Made by a program: the position numbers and the translations under genes. The notes under the pieces were generated by a model, which was given only the letters and a program-made list of their open reading frames with translations, searched no databases and was not told the origin of the DNA. Source: Candidatus Burkholderia pumila (GTDB lineage Bacteria; Pseudomonadota; Gammaproteobacteria; Burkholderiales; Burkholderiaceae). From it: 37,528 nt of DNA. This document shows, piece by piece, positions 1-10,404 of the stretch. Every line of letters starts with the position of its first letter. Position 1 is the first letter of the stretch. The stretch is from contig LELG01000004.1 of the NCBI GenBank assembly GCA_001045575.1, forward strand, positions 1 through 37,528, in the 5' to 3' direction.

Positions 1-138
1 CTATCTCGGCTCCCTTGGCCTTCCATCGTTGCGTCGATAGCCGGGCAACCGATCACCAATCCGAACCGCTGTGTACGGACCCTTATGCGCGGTTGTGTGG
101 GAGGGGCGGGCCGTGAGGCCCGCCCCCCTATACCGATT
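1..138 (+). mobile_element. Putative 3' end of a group II intron (domain V-VI-like), truncated by window start
   Basis: The stretch 61-135 resembles the structured tail found downstream of the reverse transcriptase gene in many proteobacterial group II introns. A first hairpin is bounded by AACCGC (near 64-69) and GCGGTT (near 88-93). A second hairpin has a perfect 10-bp GC stem (103-112 with 117-126) closed by a GTGA tetraloop, followed by CCTATACCGAT. The first hairpin contains at least one unpaired position where a C:G pair would be expected, so it may be degenerate. No reverse transcriptase is visible because the window starts here. The assignment rests on remembered resemblance and folding by eye; the exact 3' boundary is uncertain. 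It could also be another structured element or terminator. Confidence 0.42.
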
Positions 139-386
139 CCGATATCGATATGGAACCAATTAAATGGGGCATGTTTGCGCCATATCGATAATTGGCGCCA
201 GATCATTAAATTTTATTTGCCATCGCTTTGATTCGTCGCGTATATTTCGGATTTCGGCGATATTGCGGCGCAGCGCGCCGCCTGCACGACCGGCTTCGCG
301 GTCAACAAGCCGAAACAACCGGCCGCGAGCATAAAAATAATGGTTCAACGGCCGAGTCGGCCCTCACAAGTAGAGACGGTGTCCCC
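139..386 (+). promoter_or_regulatory. gltB upstream region with paired inverted repeat
   Basis: This non-coding stretch is AT-richer than its surroundings. It contains an 11-bp inverted repeat, with TATCGATATGG at 143-153 and its complement at 180-190. CCAATT and AATTGG lie inside and next to the arms. It may hold the gltB promoter or an operator, but I cannot name a regulator or a convincing -35/-10 pair. An open frame runs in from 228 in phase with gltB, but it has no sign of being translated. Confidence 0.3.
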
Positions 387-3300
387 ATGCACGATTATCA
401 GCAACCGGCAGTCGGTTCGCGTCCCGCCGCGCAGGGCATGTACGACCCTGCCAACGAGCACGATGCCTGCGGCGTCGGCTTCGTCGCCCATATCAAGGGG
501 AAAAAGAGCCACGAAATCATTCAGCAGGGTCTCAAGATCCTGGAGAACCTCGACCACCGCGGTGCAGTCGGCGCCGATCCGCTGATGGGCGACGGCGCGG
601 GCATCCTCATTCAGGTGCCGGACGGTTTTTATCGCGAAGAAATGGCCAAGCAGGGCGTGACGTTGCCGCCGGCTGGCGAATACGGCGTCGGCATGATCTT
701 CCTGCCGAAGGAGCACGCGTCGCGTCTGGCGTGCGAGCAGGAGCTTGAGCGTACGGTGAAAGCCGAAGGCCAGGTCGTGCTTGGCTGGCGCGACGTTCCC
801 GTCGATTCGAACATGCCCATTTCGCCGACCGTGAAGGCGAGCGAGCCGCTCATTCGCATGATCTTCATCGGGCGCGGCAAGGACATCGTCGTGACGGACG
901 CGCTGGAGCGCAAGCTGTACATCATCCGCAAGACGGCGAGCCATCGCATTCAGGCGCTCAAGCTCAAGCACGGCAAGGAATACTTCGTGCCGTCGATGTC
1001 GTCACGCACGATCGTCTACAAGGGTCTGCTGCTGGCAAGGCAGGTCGGCGTGTATTACCGCGATTTGCAGAGCGAGCGCGTGGTGTCGGCGCTCGCGCTC
1101 GTGCACCAGCGCTTCTCGACCAACACGTTTCCGGCGTGGGAACTGGCTCACCCGTACCGCATGATCGCGCACAACGGTGAAATCAACACCGTGAAAGGCA
1201 ACGTCAACTGGCTGAATGCGCGTACCGGCGCGATCGCTTCGTACGTGCTCGGCGACGATTTGCCGAAGCTCTGGCCGCTGATTTATCCGGGCCAGTCGGA
1301 CACGGCGTCGTTCGACAACTGTCTCGAACTGCTCGTGATGGCCGGCTATCCGCTCGTCCACGCGATGATGATGATGATCCCGGAAGCCTGGGAACAGCAC
1401 ACGCTCATGGACGACAACCGCCGCGCGTTCTACGAATATCACGCCGCGATGATGGAGCCGTGGGACGGCCCCGCCGCCATAGCGTTCACGGACGGCCGCC
1501 AGATCGGCGCGACGCTCGACCGTAACGGCCTGCGTCCGGCGCGTTACCTCGTCACGGACGACGACCTCGTGATCCTCGCATCGGAATCCGGCGTGCTGCC
1601 CATTCCGGAGTCTAAGATCGTCCAGAAGTGGCGTCTGCAGCCGGGCAAGATGTTCCTGATCGACATGGAACAGGGTCGCATTATCCAGGACAAGGAACTC
1701 AAGGACAACCTGGCGAACGCGAAGCCTTACAAGAGCTGGATCGATGCCGTGCGCATCAAGCTCGACGAAATCGAACTGAAGGCGGAAGACATCGAAACGC
1801 AGCGCCGCGAAGCTGCCGTGCTGCTCGACCGCCAGCAGGCGTTCGGCTACACGCAGGAAGACCTCAAGTTCCTGATGGCGCCGATGGCGCAATCAGGCGA
1901 AGAAGCCGTCGGTTCCATGGGCAACGATTCGCCGCTGGCGGTCATGTCCAACAAGAACAAGACGCTCTACAACTATTTCAAGCAGCTGTTCGCGCAGGTC
2001 ACGAACCCGCCGATCGATCCGATCCGCGAAAACATGGTCATGTCGCTCTTCTCGTTCATCGGGCCAAAGCCGAACCTGCTCGATACGACCAACATCAACC
2101 CGACGATGCGCCTCGAAGTGTCGCAGCCCGTGCTGGACTTCAAGGACATCGCCAAGATTCGCGCCATCGATCAGTACACGGGCGGCAAATTCAGCTCATA
2201 CGAACTGAACATCTGCTATCCGGTGGCGTGGGGCAAGGAAGGCATCGAAGCGCGCATCGCGTCGCTGTGCGCGGAAGCGGTCGATGCCGTGAAGTCCGGC
2301 TACAACATTCTGATCGTGTCGGACCGCAAGGCCGACCGTGACAACGTGGCGATTCCGGCGCTGCTGGCCACGTCCGCGATCCACTCGCATCTCGTGCAGC
2401 ACGGCCTGCGCACGAGCACGGGTCTCGTCGTGGAAACGGGCTCGGCGCGTGAGACGCATCACTTCGCGCTGCTCGCGGGCTACGGCGCGGAAGCCGTTCA
2501 CCCGTACCTCGCGCTGGAAACGCTCGTCAACATGGCCGAAGGCCTGAAGGGCGATCTGTCGGCGGAGAAGGTCATCTACAACTTCACGAAGGCAGTCGGC
2601 AAGGGCTTGCTGAAAGTGATGTCGAAGATGGGCATTTCGACGTACATGTCCTACACGGGCGCGCAGATTTTCGAAGGTGTGGGCCTGTCGGCGGAACTGG
2701 TCGAGAAGTATTTCAAGGGCACGGCGTCGAAGGTGGGCGGCATTGGCATCTTCGAAGTGGCGGAAGAAGCCATTCGCCTGCACCGCGATGCATTCGGCGA
2801 CAACCCGGTTCTCGCCAACATGCTCGAGGCAGGTGGCGAATACGCTTACCGCGTGCGCGGCGAAGAACATATGTGGACGCCGGACGCGATCGCCAAGCTG
2901 CAACACTCGGCGCGCAGCAACTCGTATCAGACATACAAAGAATACGCACACGTCATCAACGACCAGACGAAGCGTCACATGACGTTCCGCGGTCTGTTCG
3001 AATTCAAGGTCGCGCCGACGAAGGCCATTCCGCTCGACGAAGTGGAACCGGCAAAGGAAATCGTCAAGCGCTTTGCAACAGGCGCGATGTCGCTCGGCTC
3101 CATTTCGACCGAAGCGCACGCCACGCTCGCTGTCGCGATGAACCGTATCGGCGGCAAGTCGAACACGGGCGAAGGCGGCGAGGACGGCAAGCGTTATCGC
3201 AACGAACTGCGCGGCATTCCGATCAAGAACGGCGACACACTGCAATCGATCATCGGGCCGGAAGTCGTTACCGATATTCCGTTGAAGGAAGGCGATTCGC

Positions 3301-5090
3301 TGCGTTCGAAGATCAAGCAGGTCGCGTCGGGCCGTTTCGGCGTGACGGCGGAGTATCTGTCGTCGGCGGATCAGATTCAGATCAAGATGGCGCAGGGCGC
3401 GAAGCCGGGCGAAGGCGGTCAGTTGCCGGGCCACAAGGTTTCCGATTACATCGGCAAGCTGCGTTGCTCGGTGCTGGGCGTCGGTCTCATTTCGCCGCCA
3501 CCGCACCACGATATTTATTCGATTGAAGATCTCGCGCAGCTGATTCACGATCTGAAGAACGTGAATTTGTCGTCGAGCATTTCCGTGAAGCTGGTGTCGC
3601 AAGTGGGCGTCGGCACGGTGGCGGCCGGTGTGGCGAAGGCGAAGGCGGATCATGTCGTAATCGCGGGTCATGACGGCGGCACGGGCGCATCTCCCCTGTC
3701 GTCGCTCAAGCACGCGGGTACGCCGTGGGAACTCGGTCTGACCGAAACGCAGCAGACGCTGGTGCTCAACCATCTGCGCGGCCGTATCCGCGTTCAGGCC
3801 GATGGCCAGATGAAGACCGGCCGCGACGTGGTGATCGGCGCGCTGCTCGGCGCGGACGAGTTCTGTTTTGCGACCGCGCCGCTCGTGGTCGAAGGCTGCA
3901 TCATGATGCGCAAGTGCCATCTGAACACGTGCCCGGTCGGCGTTGCGACGCAAGATCCGGTGTTGCGCGCGAAGTTCTCCGGCCAGCCGGAACACGTCGT
4001 CAATTTCTTCTTCTTCGTGGCTGAAGAAGTGCGCGAAATCATGGCGCAGTTCGGCATCCGCAAGTTCGATGATCTGATCGGCCGCGTCGATCTGCTCGAC
4101 ATGAAGAAGGGCATCGAACACTGGAAGGCGAAGGGTCTCGACTTTTCGCGCGTGTTCTATCAGGTGCCGGTGGGCGAGGAAGTCGCGCGCAAGCACGTCG
4201 ATGTGCAGGATCACGATCTCGACAAGGCGCTGGATCACGTGCTGATCGAGAAGTCGAAGGCGGCGATCGAGCGCGGCGAGCATGTGTCGTTCATTCATCC
4301 GGTGCGCAACGTGAACCGGACCGTCGGCGCGATGCTGTCCGGCCTGATTGCGAAGACGCACGGTCACGACGGCCTGCCCGACGACTCGATCCACATCCAG
4401 TTGAAGGGCACGGCGGGCCAGAGCCTCGGCGCGTTCCTGGCGAAGGGCGTGACGCTGGATCTCGTCGGCGATAGCAACGACTACGTCGGCAAGGGCCTGT
4501 CGGGCGGGCGCATCATCATTCGCCCGACCAACGACTTCCGTGGCAAGTCCGAAGAAAACATCATCTGCGGCAACACAGTGATGTACGGCGCGATCGAAGG
4601 CGAATCGTATTTCCGCGGCGTCGCGGGTGAGCGCTTCTGCGTGCGTAATTCGGGCGCGACGGCGGTTGTCGAAGGCACCGGCGATCACGGCTGTGAATAC
4701 ATGACGGGCGGCACGGTTGTCGTGCTAGGCGAGACGGGGCGCAACTTCGCGGCGGGCATGTCGGGCGGTATCGCGTTCGTCTACGACTCGGACGGCTTGT
4801 TCTCCGGCAAGTGCAACAAGTCGATGGTCGCCCTCGATCCGGTTCTGCAACAGGCGGAACAGGAACGCACGGTTGACCGCGCACTGTGGCACACCGGCAA
4901 GACCGACGAAGCCTTGCTCAAGGGCCTGATCGAACGTCACTTCCAGTTCACCGGCTCGCCGCGTGCGAAGTCGCTGCTCGAAAACTGGGACTCGGCGCGC
5001 CGCCAGTTCGTCAAGATGTTCCCGACCGAGTACAAGCGCGCGCTGGGCGAGATCGGCGTGAAGAAGAGCAAGGAAGCGGTCGCGGCTTAA
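387..5090 (+). CDS. gltB: Glutamate synthase (NADPH) large subunit
   Basis: This subunit hydrolyses glutamine and transfers the ammonia to 2-oxoglutarate, giving glutamate in the cytoplasm (the GOGAT half of GS-GOGAT). From the ATG at 387 the protein has 1567 residues, the usual length for the family. A short propeptide precedes Cys28 (ACGVGF), the class II amidotransferase nucleophile exposed after processing. The amidotransferase domain covers roughly residues 28-440. The FMN-binding synthase domain lies around 870-1240 and includes the 3Fe-4S cluster motif C-x5-C-x4-C ([12 protein letters not shown]). The C-terminal glycine-rich beta-helix domain covers about 1300-1530. An in-frame extension back to 228 is open, but its sequence is not family-like, so I chose 387, although the ribosome site there is weak. 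gltD follows after 67 bases, probably in the same operon. Confidence 0.97.
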   Translation: MHDYQQPAVGSRPAAQGMYDPANEHDACGVGFVAHIKGKKSHEIIQQGLKILENLDHRGAVGADPLMGDGAGILIQVPDGFYREEMAKQGVTLPPAGEYGVGMIFLPKEHASRLACEQELERTVKAEGQVVLGWRDVPVDSNMPISPTVKASEPLIRMIFIGRGKDIVVTDALERKLYIIRKTASHRIQALKLKHGKEYFVPSMSSRTIVYKGLLLARQVGVYYRDLQSERVVSALALVHQRFSTNTFPAWELAHPYRMIAHNGEINTVKGNVNWLNARTGAIASYVLGDDLPKLWPLIYPGQSDTASFDNCLELLVMAGYPLVHAMMMMIPEAWEQHTLMDDNRRAFYEYHAAMMEPWDGPAAIAFTDGRQIGATLDRNGLRPARYLVTDDDLVILASESGVLPIPESKIVQKWRLQPGKMFLIDMEQGRIIQDKELKDNLANAKPYKSWIDAVRIKLDEIELKAEDIETQRREAAVLLDRQQAFGYTQEDLKFLMAPMAQSGEEAVGSMGNDSPLAVMSNKNKTLYNYFKQLFAQVTNPPIDPIRENMVMSLFSFIGPKPNLLDTTNINPTMRLEVSQPVLDFKDIAKIRAIDQYTGGKFSSYELNICYPVAWGKEGIEARIASLCAEAVDAVKSGYNILIVSDRKADRDNVAIPALLATSAIHSHLVQHGLRTSTGLVVETGSARETHHFALLAGYGAEAVHPYLALETLVNMAEGLKGDLSAEKVIYNFTKAVGKGLLKVMSKMGISTYMSYTGAQIFEGVGLSAELVEKYFKGTASKVGGIGIFEVAEEAIRLHRDAFGDNPVLANMLEAGGEYAYRVRGEEHMWTPDAIAKLQHSARSNSYQTYKEYAHVINDQTKRHMTFRGLFEFKVAPTKAIPLDEVEPAKEIVKRFATGAMSLGSISTEAHATLAVAMNRIGGKSNTGEGGEDGKRYRNELRGIPIKNGDTLQSIIGPEVVTDIPLKEGDSLRSKIKQVASGRFGVTAEYLSSADQIQIKMAQGAKPGEGGQLPGHKVSDYIGKLRCSVLGVGLISPPPHHDIYSIEDLAQLIHDLKNVNLSSSISVKLVSQVGVGTVAAGVAKAKADHVVIAGHDGGTGASPLSSLKHAGTPWELGLTETQQTLVLNHLRGRIRVQADGQMKTGRDVVIGALLGADEFCFATAPLVVEGCIMMRKCHLNTCPVGVATQDPVLRAKFSGQPEHVVNFFFFVAEEVREIMAQFGIRKFDDLIGRVDLLDMKKGIEHWKAKGLDFSRVFYQVPVGEEVARKHVDVQDHDLDKALDHVLIEKSKAAIERGEHVSFIHPVRNVNRTVGAMLSGLIAKTHGHDGLPDDSIHIQLKGTAGQSLGAFLAKGVTLDLVGDSNDYVGKGLSGGRIIIRPTNDFRGKSEENIICGNTVMYGAIEGESYFRGVAGERFCVRNSGATAVVEGTGDHGCEYMTGGTVVVLGETGRNFAAGMSGGIAFVYDSDGLFSGKCNKSMVALDPVLQQAEQERTVDRALWHTGKTDEALLKGLIERHFQFTGSPRAKSLLENWDSARRQFVKMFPTEYKRALGEIGVKKSKEAVAA

Positions 5091-5157
5091 GCCTCGTTCA
5101 ATCAAAGTAGACGCGTATTCTGGCAGCGCGCGCTCCTCATCAAATACAGAGAAAAAA

Positions 5158-6624
5158 ATGGGCAAGGCAACCGGTTTTCTTGAATTTAAACGCCGCCACG
5201 AAGTGTATGAAGCACCGCTGACCCGCGTCAAGCACTATAAGGAATTCGTCGCCGTACTGAACGACGACGACGCGAAGATTCAAGGCGCACGCTGCATGGA
5301 CTGCGGCATTCCGTTCTGCAACAACGGCTGCCCGGTCAACAACATCATTCCGGATTTCAACGATCTCGTGTTCCAGCAAGACTGGAAGAACGCGATCAAC
5401 GTCCTGCATTCGACCAACAACTTTCCCGAATTCACGGGCCGCATTTGCCCGGCGCCGTGCGAAGCGGCTTGTACGCTCAGCATCAACGATGATCCGGTGG
5501 GCATCAAGTCGATCGAGCACAAGATCATCGACAAGGCGTTCGAGGAAGGTTGGGTCGGGCCGCAAATGGCGAAGCACAAGACAGGCAAAAAAGTGGCGGT
5601 CGTTGGCTCCGGTCCCGCTGGCCTCGCCGCTGCGCAACAACTTGCGCGCGTGGGACACGATGTCGTCGTGTTCGATAAGAACGATCGCATCGGCGGCTTG
5701 CTGCGTTATGGCATTCCCGACTTCAAGCTGGAGAAGTGGCTGATCGACCGCCGCATGCGCCAGATGGAAGCGGAAGGCGTGTTGTTCCGTACTAACGTGT
5801 TCATCGGCAAGGATCCGTTGCCGGCGTATATCGGCAATACGGCGAAAGAAACCATTGCGCCGGATGAGCTGAAGGAACAGTTTGATGCGATCGTGATCGC
5901 GGGCGGCTCAGAAACGCCGCGCGATCTGCCGGTGCCGGGACGCGAGCTTGAAGGCATCTATTACGCGATGGAATTCCTGCCGCAGCAGAACAAGGTCAAC
6001 GCGGGTGACAAGCTGCCGGACCGGTTGCTGGCGAAGGGCAAGCACGTCGTCGTGATCGGCGGCGGCGATACGGGTTCGGACTGCGTGGGCACGTCGAATC
6101 GTCATGGTGCGAAGGATGTGAAGCAGTTCGAACTGCTGGCGCAACCGCCCGAGCAGGAGAACAAGCCGCTCGTGTGGCCGTACTGGCCGATCAAGCTGCG
6201 TACGTCTTCGTCGCACGAAGAAGGTTGCGACCGCGATTGGTCGGTGGCGACGAAGCGCTTCGAAGGCAAGAACGGCAAGGTTGAAAAGCTGATCGCGGTT
6301 CGCGTCGAATGGAAGGACGGAAAGATGGTCGAAGTGTCCGGCTCCGAGTTCGAAATGAAGGCGGATCTGGTGCTGCTGGCGATGGGTTTCACGCAGCCGG
6401 TTTCGCCGGTACTGGAAGCGTTCGGCGTGGAGAAAGATGTGCGTGGCAACGTGCGGGCTTCGACCGAGGGCGATAAGGCGTATTATACGTCGGTCGATAA
6501 AGTGTTCACAGCGGGCGATATGCGTCGTGGTCAGTCGCTCGTTGTTTGGGCGATTCGTGAAGGCCGGCAGTGTGCGCGGTCGGTAGATGCTTTCCTGATG
6601 GGTTCGAGCGAATTGCCGCGATAA
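5158..6624 (+). CDS. gltD: Glutamate synthase (NADPH) small subunit
   Basis: This 488-residue flavoprotein takes electrons from NADPH and passes them through iron-sulphur clusters to GltB. The N-terminal cluster cysteines are visible as C46, C49, C54 and C58 ([13 protein letters not shown]) and C97, C101 and C105 (CPAPCEAAC). An FAD-binding Rossmann motif ([12 protein letters not shown]) follows at about residue 145. A second, NAD(P)H-binding motif ([14 protein letters not shown]) lies near residue 300. Near the C-terminus, [16 protein letters not shown] is the typical FAD-contact segment. The gene lies 67 bases after gltB and ends just before a bidirectional terminator. Nothing looks damaged. 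Confidence 0.97.
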   Translation: MGKATGFLEFKRRHEVYEAPLTRVKHYKEFVAVLNDDDAKIQGARCMDCGIPFCNNGCPVNNIIPDFNDLVFQQDWKNAINVLHSTNNFPEFTGRICPAPCEAACTLSINDDPVGIKSIEHKIIDKAFEEGWVGPQMAKHKTGKKVAVVGSGPAGLAAAQQLARVGHDVVVFDKNDRIGGLLRYGIPDFKLEKWLIDRRMRQMEAEGVLFRTNVFIGKDPLPAYIGNTAKETIAPDELKEQFDAIVIAGGSETPRDLPVPGRELEGIYYAMEFLPQQNKVNAGDKLPDRLLAKGKHVVVIGGGDTGSDCVGTSNRHGAKDVKQFELLAQPPEQENKPLVWPYWPIKLRTSSSHEEGCDRDWSVATKRFEGKNGKVEKLIAVRVEWKDGKMVEVSGSEFEMKADLVLLAMGFTQPVSPVLEAFGVEKDVRGNVRASTEGDKAYYTSVDKVFTAGDMRRGQSLVVWAIREGRQCARSVDAFLMGSSELPR

Positions 6625-6646
6625 GCGCGATTGATTCGATGCACGC

Positions 6647-6675
6647 AAAAAAGCCACGCATTGCGTGGCTTTTTT
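6647..6675. terminator. Bidirectional intrinsic terminator between gltD and the ABC transporter gene
   Basis: A near-perfect inverted repeat (AAAAAAGCCACGCA, one T, TGCGTGGCTTTTTT) has an A run on the left and a T run on the right. It therefore works as a rho-independent terminator on both strands. It sits between two convergent genes, gltD (+) ending at 6624 and the ABC transporter (-) ending at 6693. Confidence 0.88.
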
Positions 6676-6692
6676 GTTTAGTCGTGACAGTT

Positions 6693-8435
6693 TCAAGCTT
6701 CCACCGACATCCTCTCGATCTGGATCTTATAGTCATGAAACATCGCAACCGATTCACGATGCGCCACACTCAGAATCGCCGCCTTCGGCAAGCACTCGAC
6801 GATAGCGTTATAGATATGCAGTTCGTTATCTGCATCGAGCGCGCTGGTGGCTTCATCCAGGAAGACGAAGTCAGGCTTGTGCAACAACACGCGCGCGGCA
6901 GCAAGGCGCTGCTGCTCACCAGGCGACAGACTCCGCACCCAATGCGCGCTTTCCTCAAGCCGATCTACATATCCCGTGAGATTGCACGCACACAAAACCT
7001 CGCGGGACTCCTCATCGCTGAACGTGTCGCCCGGTGACGGATACGATAGCGCCGCACGCAACGTCCCGATCGGCATATAACTGACCTGAGGGATGAACAT
7101 CAGCTTTGCATCGACGGGCGCGTCGATCGTGCCGTCGCCGAACGGCCACAGGCCCGCGAGCGTGCGCATCAGCGTGCTCTTGCCCGACCCCGACGGCCCG
7201 ACGATGAGCCATCGCGATCCCGGCTGGATCGATACATCCGACACGCGTGACAACGGCGTACCGTTCGGCAGCGCGAGCAGCAGGCTCTTCGTCGTCAGCG
7301 TCTTCGTGCTCATGTAGTGCAAATTGATGCCGCCACGCTCCGTCGCCGGCGAGGTCTCTTCGCGGATATGCGTGGACCGCATCACGCGCTTGAATTCGCG
7401 GAGACGATTGACGGTGGCACGCCATTCGACCAACGTCGAATATGAGTTGATGAACCATGAGAACGAATCGCTCACCGTGCCAAATGCCGACGATATCTGC
7501 ATCAGCACACCGAACGTGAACGCGCCCGCGAAGTAACGCGGCGCGGCGACCATGATCGGGAAGATGATCGCAATCTGGCCGTAGAAACTCAGCACGAAAG
7601 TCATGCGCTTCGTGTACTTCATGATCATCCACCAGTTGTCGCGGATGCGCTGGAAGATGCTCTTCGCCGCTGCCGTTTCAGTGGTGATGCCGTCGTAGAA
7701 AGCAATCTGCTCCGCGTTTTCACGCACGCGGATCAGGCCGAAACGGAAGTCTGCCTCGACCTTTTGTTGCTGATAGTTGATCGACACCAGCGGATGCCCG
7801 ACCTTCTGGATGATGAGTGAACCGAGAATCGCGTACAGCGCGGCGGCCCAGACCATGTAACCCGGAATGACGATCGGCGTGCCGCCCAGTGTGAGTGTTA
7901 GCGCGCCCGCCAGCGTCCAGAGAATCATGATGAAAGTGACGAGCGTGACGAGCGTGGAAAGCAGATCGAGCGACAAAGACAGCGTGCTCGTCGCAAAGGA
8001 TTGCAGGTCGTCGGAAATACGCTGGTCGGGGTTGTCGGCGAGACGGTCGCGTTCGATGCGGTAGAACGTTTTATCGCCGAACCATTGTTCGAGGTACTTG
8101 TCCGTGAGCCACTGACGCCAGCTGAAACCCAGCATCTGACGAAGATACCGTCCGTACACCGCGAGCAGAATGTACGCAAACGCAAGCCCCGTAAAGATCA
8201 GCAGGAGATGCGGAAATTCCGTCACGTTTTTATTCTGCAGCGCGTTATAAAACGACGCGCTCCAACTGTTCAGCCGCACGTTGATCCACACGACGGTCAT
8301 GTTGATTGCGATGATCGCAATCAACAGCCCCCACGCGATGCCGCGCTCTTCCGAGACCCAGTACGGCTTGATGAGGCTCCAGGCCGAGACTTGATCCGCC
8401 CGTTGCTGTGTATTGTCGGTTTGAGTATTGGTCAT
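6693..8435 (-). CDS. BacA/YddA-like ABC transporter with fused permease and ATPase domains
   Basis: The 580-residue protein has an N-terminal membrane domain of the SbmA/BacA/ABC_membrane_2 type. Its hydrophobic segments lie at about 33-55, 76-95, 157-182, 190-210 and 283-312. A C-terminal ATPase domain follows, with Walker A GPSGSGKST (413-421), signature LSPGEQQ (503-509) and Walker B FVFLDEATSALD (523-534). It sits in the inner membrane. Family members move peptides, fatty acids or cobalamin-like substrates; the substrate here cannot be told from sequence. I chose the ATG at 8435 because AAAAAGG lies just upstream. The open frame runs on to 8516, but that extension looks non-coding. The gene appears intact and is transcribed towards gltD, divergently from the thiamine operon. 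Confidence 0.9.
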   Translation of the reverse strand: MTNTQTDNTQQRADQVSAWSLIKPYWVSEERGIAWGLLIAIIAINMTVVWINVRLNSWSASFYNALQNKNVTEFPHLLLIFTGLAFAYILLAVYGRYLRQMLGFSWRQWLTDKYLEQWFGDKTFYRIERDRLADNPDQRISDDLQSFATSTLSLSLDLLSTLVTLVTFIMILWTLAGALTLTLGGTPIVIPGYMVWAAALYAILGSLIIQKVGHPLVSINYQQQKVEADFRFGLIRVRENAEQIAFYDGITTETAAAKSIFQRIRDNWWMIMKYTKRMTFVLSFYGQIAIIFPIMVAAPRYFAGAFTFGVLMQISSAFGTVSDSFSWFINSYSTLVEWRATVNRLREFKRVMRSTHIREETSPATERGGINLHYMSTKTLTTKSLLLALPNGTPLSRVSDVSIQPGSRWLIVGPSGSGKSTLMRTLAGLWPFGDGTIDAPVDAKLMFIPQVSYMPIGTLRAALSYPSPGDTFSDEESREVLCACNLTGYVDRLEESAHWVRSLSPGEQQRLAAARVLLHKPDFVFLDEATSALDADNELHIYNAIVECLPKAAILSVAHRESVAMFHDYKIQIERMSVEA

Positions 8436-8713
8436 GACCTTTTTGCTGGTGCGCCGGTTGGGCGCGGTTGTGCTTTTGCGAGGTCGTCCGCGCGGCCACT
8501 GGCCAGCGCGCGCCACGCAGATTGTTCCGGCGTTCCCTTAACTGCCGCTTAATCTGCCCGAACGGCCGGGGAAGCATGTTCCGGGCATTGTGCCAGAGTG
8601 CCGCGAGCGGCGAAAAACAGCGCATCGGCAGCTCGCGGCGCGGCTTGTTGCTTGCTATGCGGAGAATCCCGGTTTGCAGCGGCTTTCGCTTTCATGGTCT
8701 AATATTTTCCTGA

Positions 8714-8812
8714 CGAAACAGGGGTGCTTCGCGTGCATCGGACAGTGAGAGCGCGGCGAGGCTGAGAGAGGCCCTTTGCACCCGATCCGGGTAATACCGG
8801 CGAGGGAAGTTT
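8714..8812 (+). ncRNA. TPP riboswitch (thi box) upstream of thiOSGE
   Basis: The hallmark thi-box segments are present in order. They are GGGGTGC (8721-8727), GCTGAGAGAG (8761-8770), ACCCGATCCGGGTAATACCGG (read in parts, 8780-8800) and CGAGGGAAG (8801-8809). Thiamine pyrophosphate binding should reduce expression of the downstream thiamine genes. A possible -10 hexamer, TAATAT, lies at 8700-8705 with no good -35. In the 184-base leader after the aptamer, CTGGAG (8813-8818) can pair with CTCCAG (8851-8856) as part of a switching stem. I see no clear intrinsic terminator, so control may act on translation or through Rho. Confidence 0.92.
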
Positions 8813-8996
8813 CTGGAGAACGCGCCGCATTGTCGATATTCGCGCCTTTCCTCCAGTCTCTTCCATTCAAGTTTTCCCCCTTTTCCCCCTTTCCGCACGG
8901 CCTTTTTTGTTCGATGTCGCGCCGGTCTCTCTTCCACTGATTTCGTCCTGTTTATGCGTGCCTGCGTGAATGGCGCGTCATTGGAGACATCGGATT

Positions 8997-10139
8997 GTGA
9001 CTAGCATCGATCAGGCCGCGCGCCGGACGGACTTCGCCGTGGTCGGCGGAGGACTTGTCGGGCGGCTCGTCGCGTGGCAACTCGCGGGCGCGGGGCATCA
9101 CGTGGCGCTTTACGATCGCGGCGATGAAAGCGGCACGCAGTCGGCCGCGTGGGTCGCCGCCGCGATGCTCGCGCCGCTTGCCGAAGCGACGAGTGCGGAA
9201 CCGCTGGTGGTCGCGCTGGGCGCGGCATCACTCGAAAAATGGCCGGGCGTACTCGTGCAGTTGCCGGAGCCGGTTTTCTGTCAGCGTAACGGGACGCTCG
9301 TGGTCTGGCATCATGCGGATCGGGCGGAAGCGCCGTTGTTCGAACGCCGTCTGCGGGCGAACGCGCCTGCTGCGTTGCTCGACGGCGGATTTCTCAAGCT
9401 CGCGGGCGCGCAGGTCGCTCAGGCCGAACCGGCGCTCGGCACGCGCTTCGCGCAAGGTTGGCTGTTGCCGAACGAGGGCCAGCTCGATAACCGTCAGGCT
9501 TTGAAGGCGCTCAGCGCGGGACTCGCAGAGCGCGGTGTGCGTACGCACTGGAACACGTCCGTGGACGCGATGCTCGAAGCGCGCTGGATCATCGATTGCC
9601 GCGGTCTCGGTGGCAAGCCGGCATTGCCCGCGCTGCGCGGCATTCGCGGCGAAGTGGCGCGCGTACATGCGCCGGGCATCGGACTGATGCGGCCTGTGCG
9701 GCTGCTGCATCCACGATATCCGCTTTATATCGCACCAAAAGAGAACGATCTGTACGTGATCGGCGCGACCGAGGTCGAAGGCGAAGACCTGTCGCCCGTC
9801 AGCGTGCGCTCGGCGCTCGAACTGCTGAGCGCGGCGTTCGCAGTGCATCCGGGTTTCGGCGAGGCGCGCATTCTCGAACTCAACTCGCAATGCCGGCCGA
9901 CGCTGCCGGATCATCGCCCAGCGATCTTGTGGGACGGAGTGCGGACCTTGCGCGTCAACGGTTTGTATCGGCATGGGTTCATGATCGCGCCGGAAGTGGC
10001 GAACGCGGCGTGCGAATTGGCCGATGCACTGGCATCGAGCGCCGCCACGACTCAGGACGCCTTCGCAGAATTCCGCAGCAACGCCCGCTGGCCCGAACTG
10101 CTGCACGGCGCGTTCGCTGTCGCGCACGCTGCGCCTTAG
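8997..10139 (+). CDS. thiO: Glycine oxidase ThiO (FAD-dependent amine oxidase)
   Basis: ThiO oxidises glycine to dehydroglycine (iminoacetate), which ThiG needs to build the thiazole half of thiamine. The N-terminus carries the FAD-binding motif VVGGGLVG about 16 residues in. The C-terminal part has the usual oxidase region (VNGLYRHGFMIAPEVA) that closes the flavin site. I chose the GTG at 8997 because GGAG lies 10 bases upstream and the following residues begin a DAAO fold. An upstream in-frame ATG at 8970 has no ribosome site and cannot be excluded. From 8997 the length is 380 residues, normal for the family. It is the first gene behind the TPP riboswitch. Confidence 0.9.
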   Translation: MTSIDQAARRTDFAVVGGGLVGRLVAWQLAGAGHHVALYDRGDESGTQSAAWVAAAMLAPLAEATSAEPLVVALGAASLEKWPGVLVQLPEPVFCQRNGTLVVWHHADRAEAPLFERRLRANAPAALLDGGFLKLAGAQVAQAEPALGTRFAQGWLLPNEGQLDNRQALKALSAGLAERGVRTHWNTSVDAMLEARWIIDCRGLGGKPALPALRGIRGEVARVHAPGIGLMRPVRLLHPRYPLYIAPKENDLYVIGATEVEGEDLSPVSVRSALELLSAAFAVHPGFGEARILELNSQCRPTLPDHRPAILWDGVRTLRVNGLYRHGFMIAPEVANAACELADALASSAATTQDAFAEFRSNARWPELLHGAFAVAHAAP

Positions 10140-10166
10140 CATCGGGAAATCGAGAAAGAGACACAC

Positions 10167-10364
10167 ATGAACATCCACATCAATCAGCGCGCATTCGATT
10201 TGCCCGATGCCGCCACCGTTACCGATGCGCTCGCCGCTTTCGGCGCGAAGCCACCGTTCTCGGTCGCACTGAACGGCCAGTTCGTCGCGCGCGGCGAGCA
10301 CGGTACGAAGACGCTCGCGGAGAGCGACAGGCTCGACGTGGTATCGCCTGTGGCAGGGGGCTGA
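10167..10364 (+). CDS. thiS: Sulphur carrier protein ThiS
   Basis: ThiS is a 65-residue ubiquitin-like protein that carries sulphur as a C-terminal thiocarboxylate to ThiG. The conserved terminal Gly-Gly is present (SPVAGG), and the chain has the small beta-grasp pattern ending in DRLDVVSPVAGG. A ribosome site (GAGAAAGAGA) lies upstream of the ATG. The gene lies 27 bases after thiO and 40 bases before thiG, consistent with one thiamine operon. The ThiF-type activating enzyme is not in this window. Confidence 0.95.
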   Translation: MNIHINQRAFDLPDAATVTDALAAFGAKPPFSVALNGQFVARGEHGTKTLAESDRLDVVSPVAGG

Positions 10365-10404
10365 AAAGGCTGAAGCTGAACAGGCTGAACTGAGGAACCG
10401 AATC

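Noticed and set aside
228-386. 53-codon N-terminal extension of GltB
   Set aside because: The extension is Arg-rich and not family-like; starting at 387 gives the standard 1567 residues.
2196-4688. 830-codon open frame on the minus strand inside gltB
   Set aside because: It lies opposite conserved gltB codons, is rich in Arg, His and Ala and lacks any family pattern; a GC-rich shadow frame.
8436-8713. Possible small genes between the ABC transporter and the TPP riboswitch
   Set aside because: Open frames exist on both strands, but none has a ribosome site or recognisable protein pattern. I see only promoter-like AT content near 8700.
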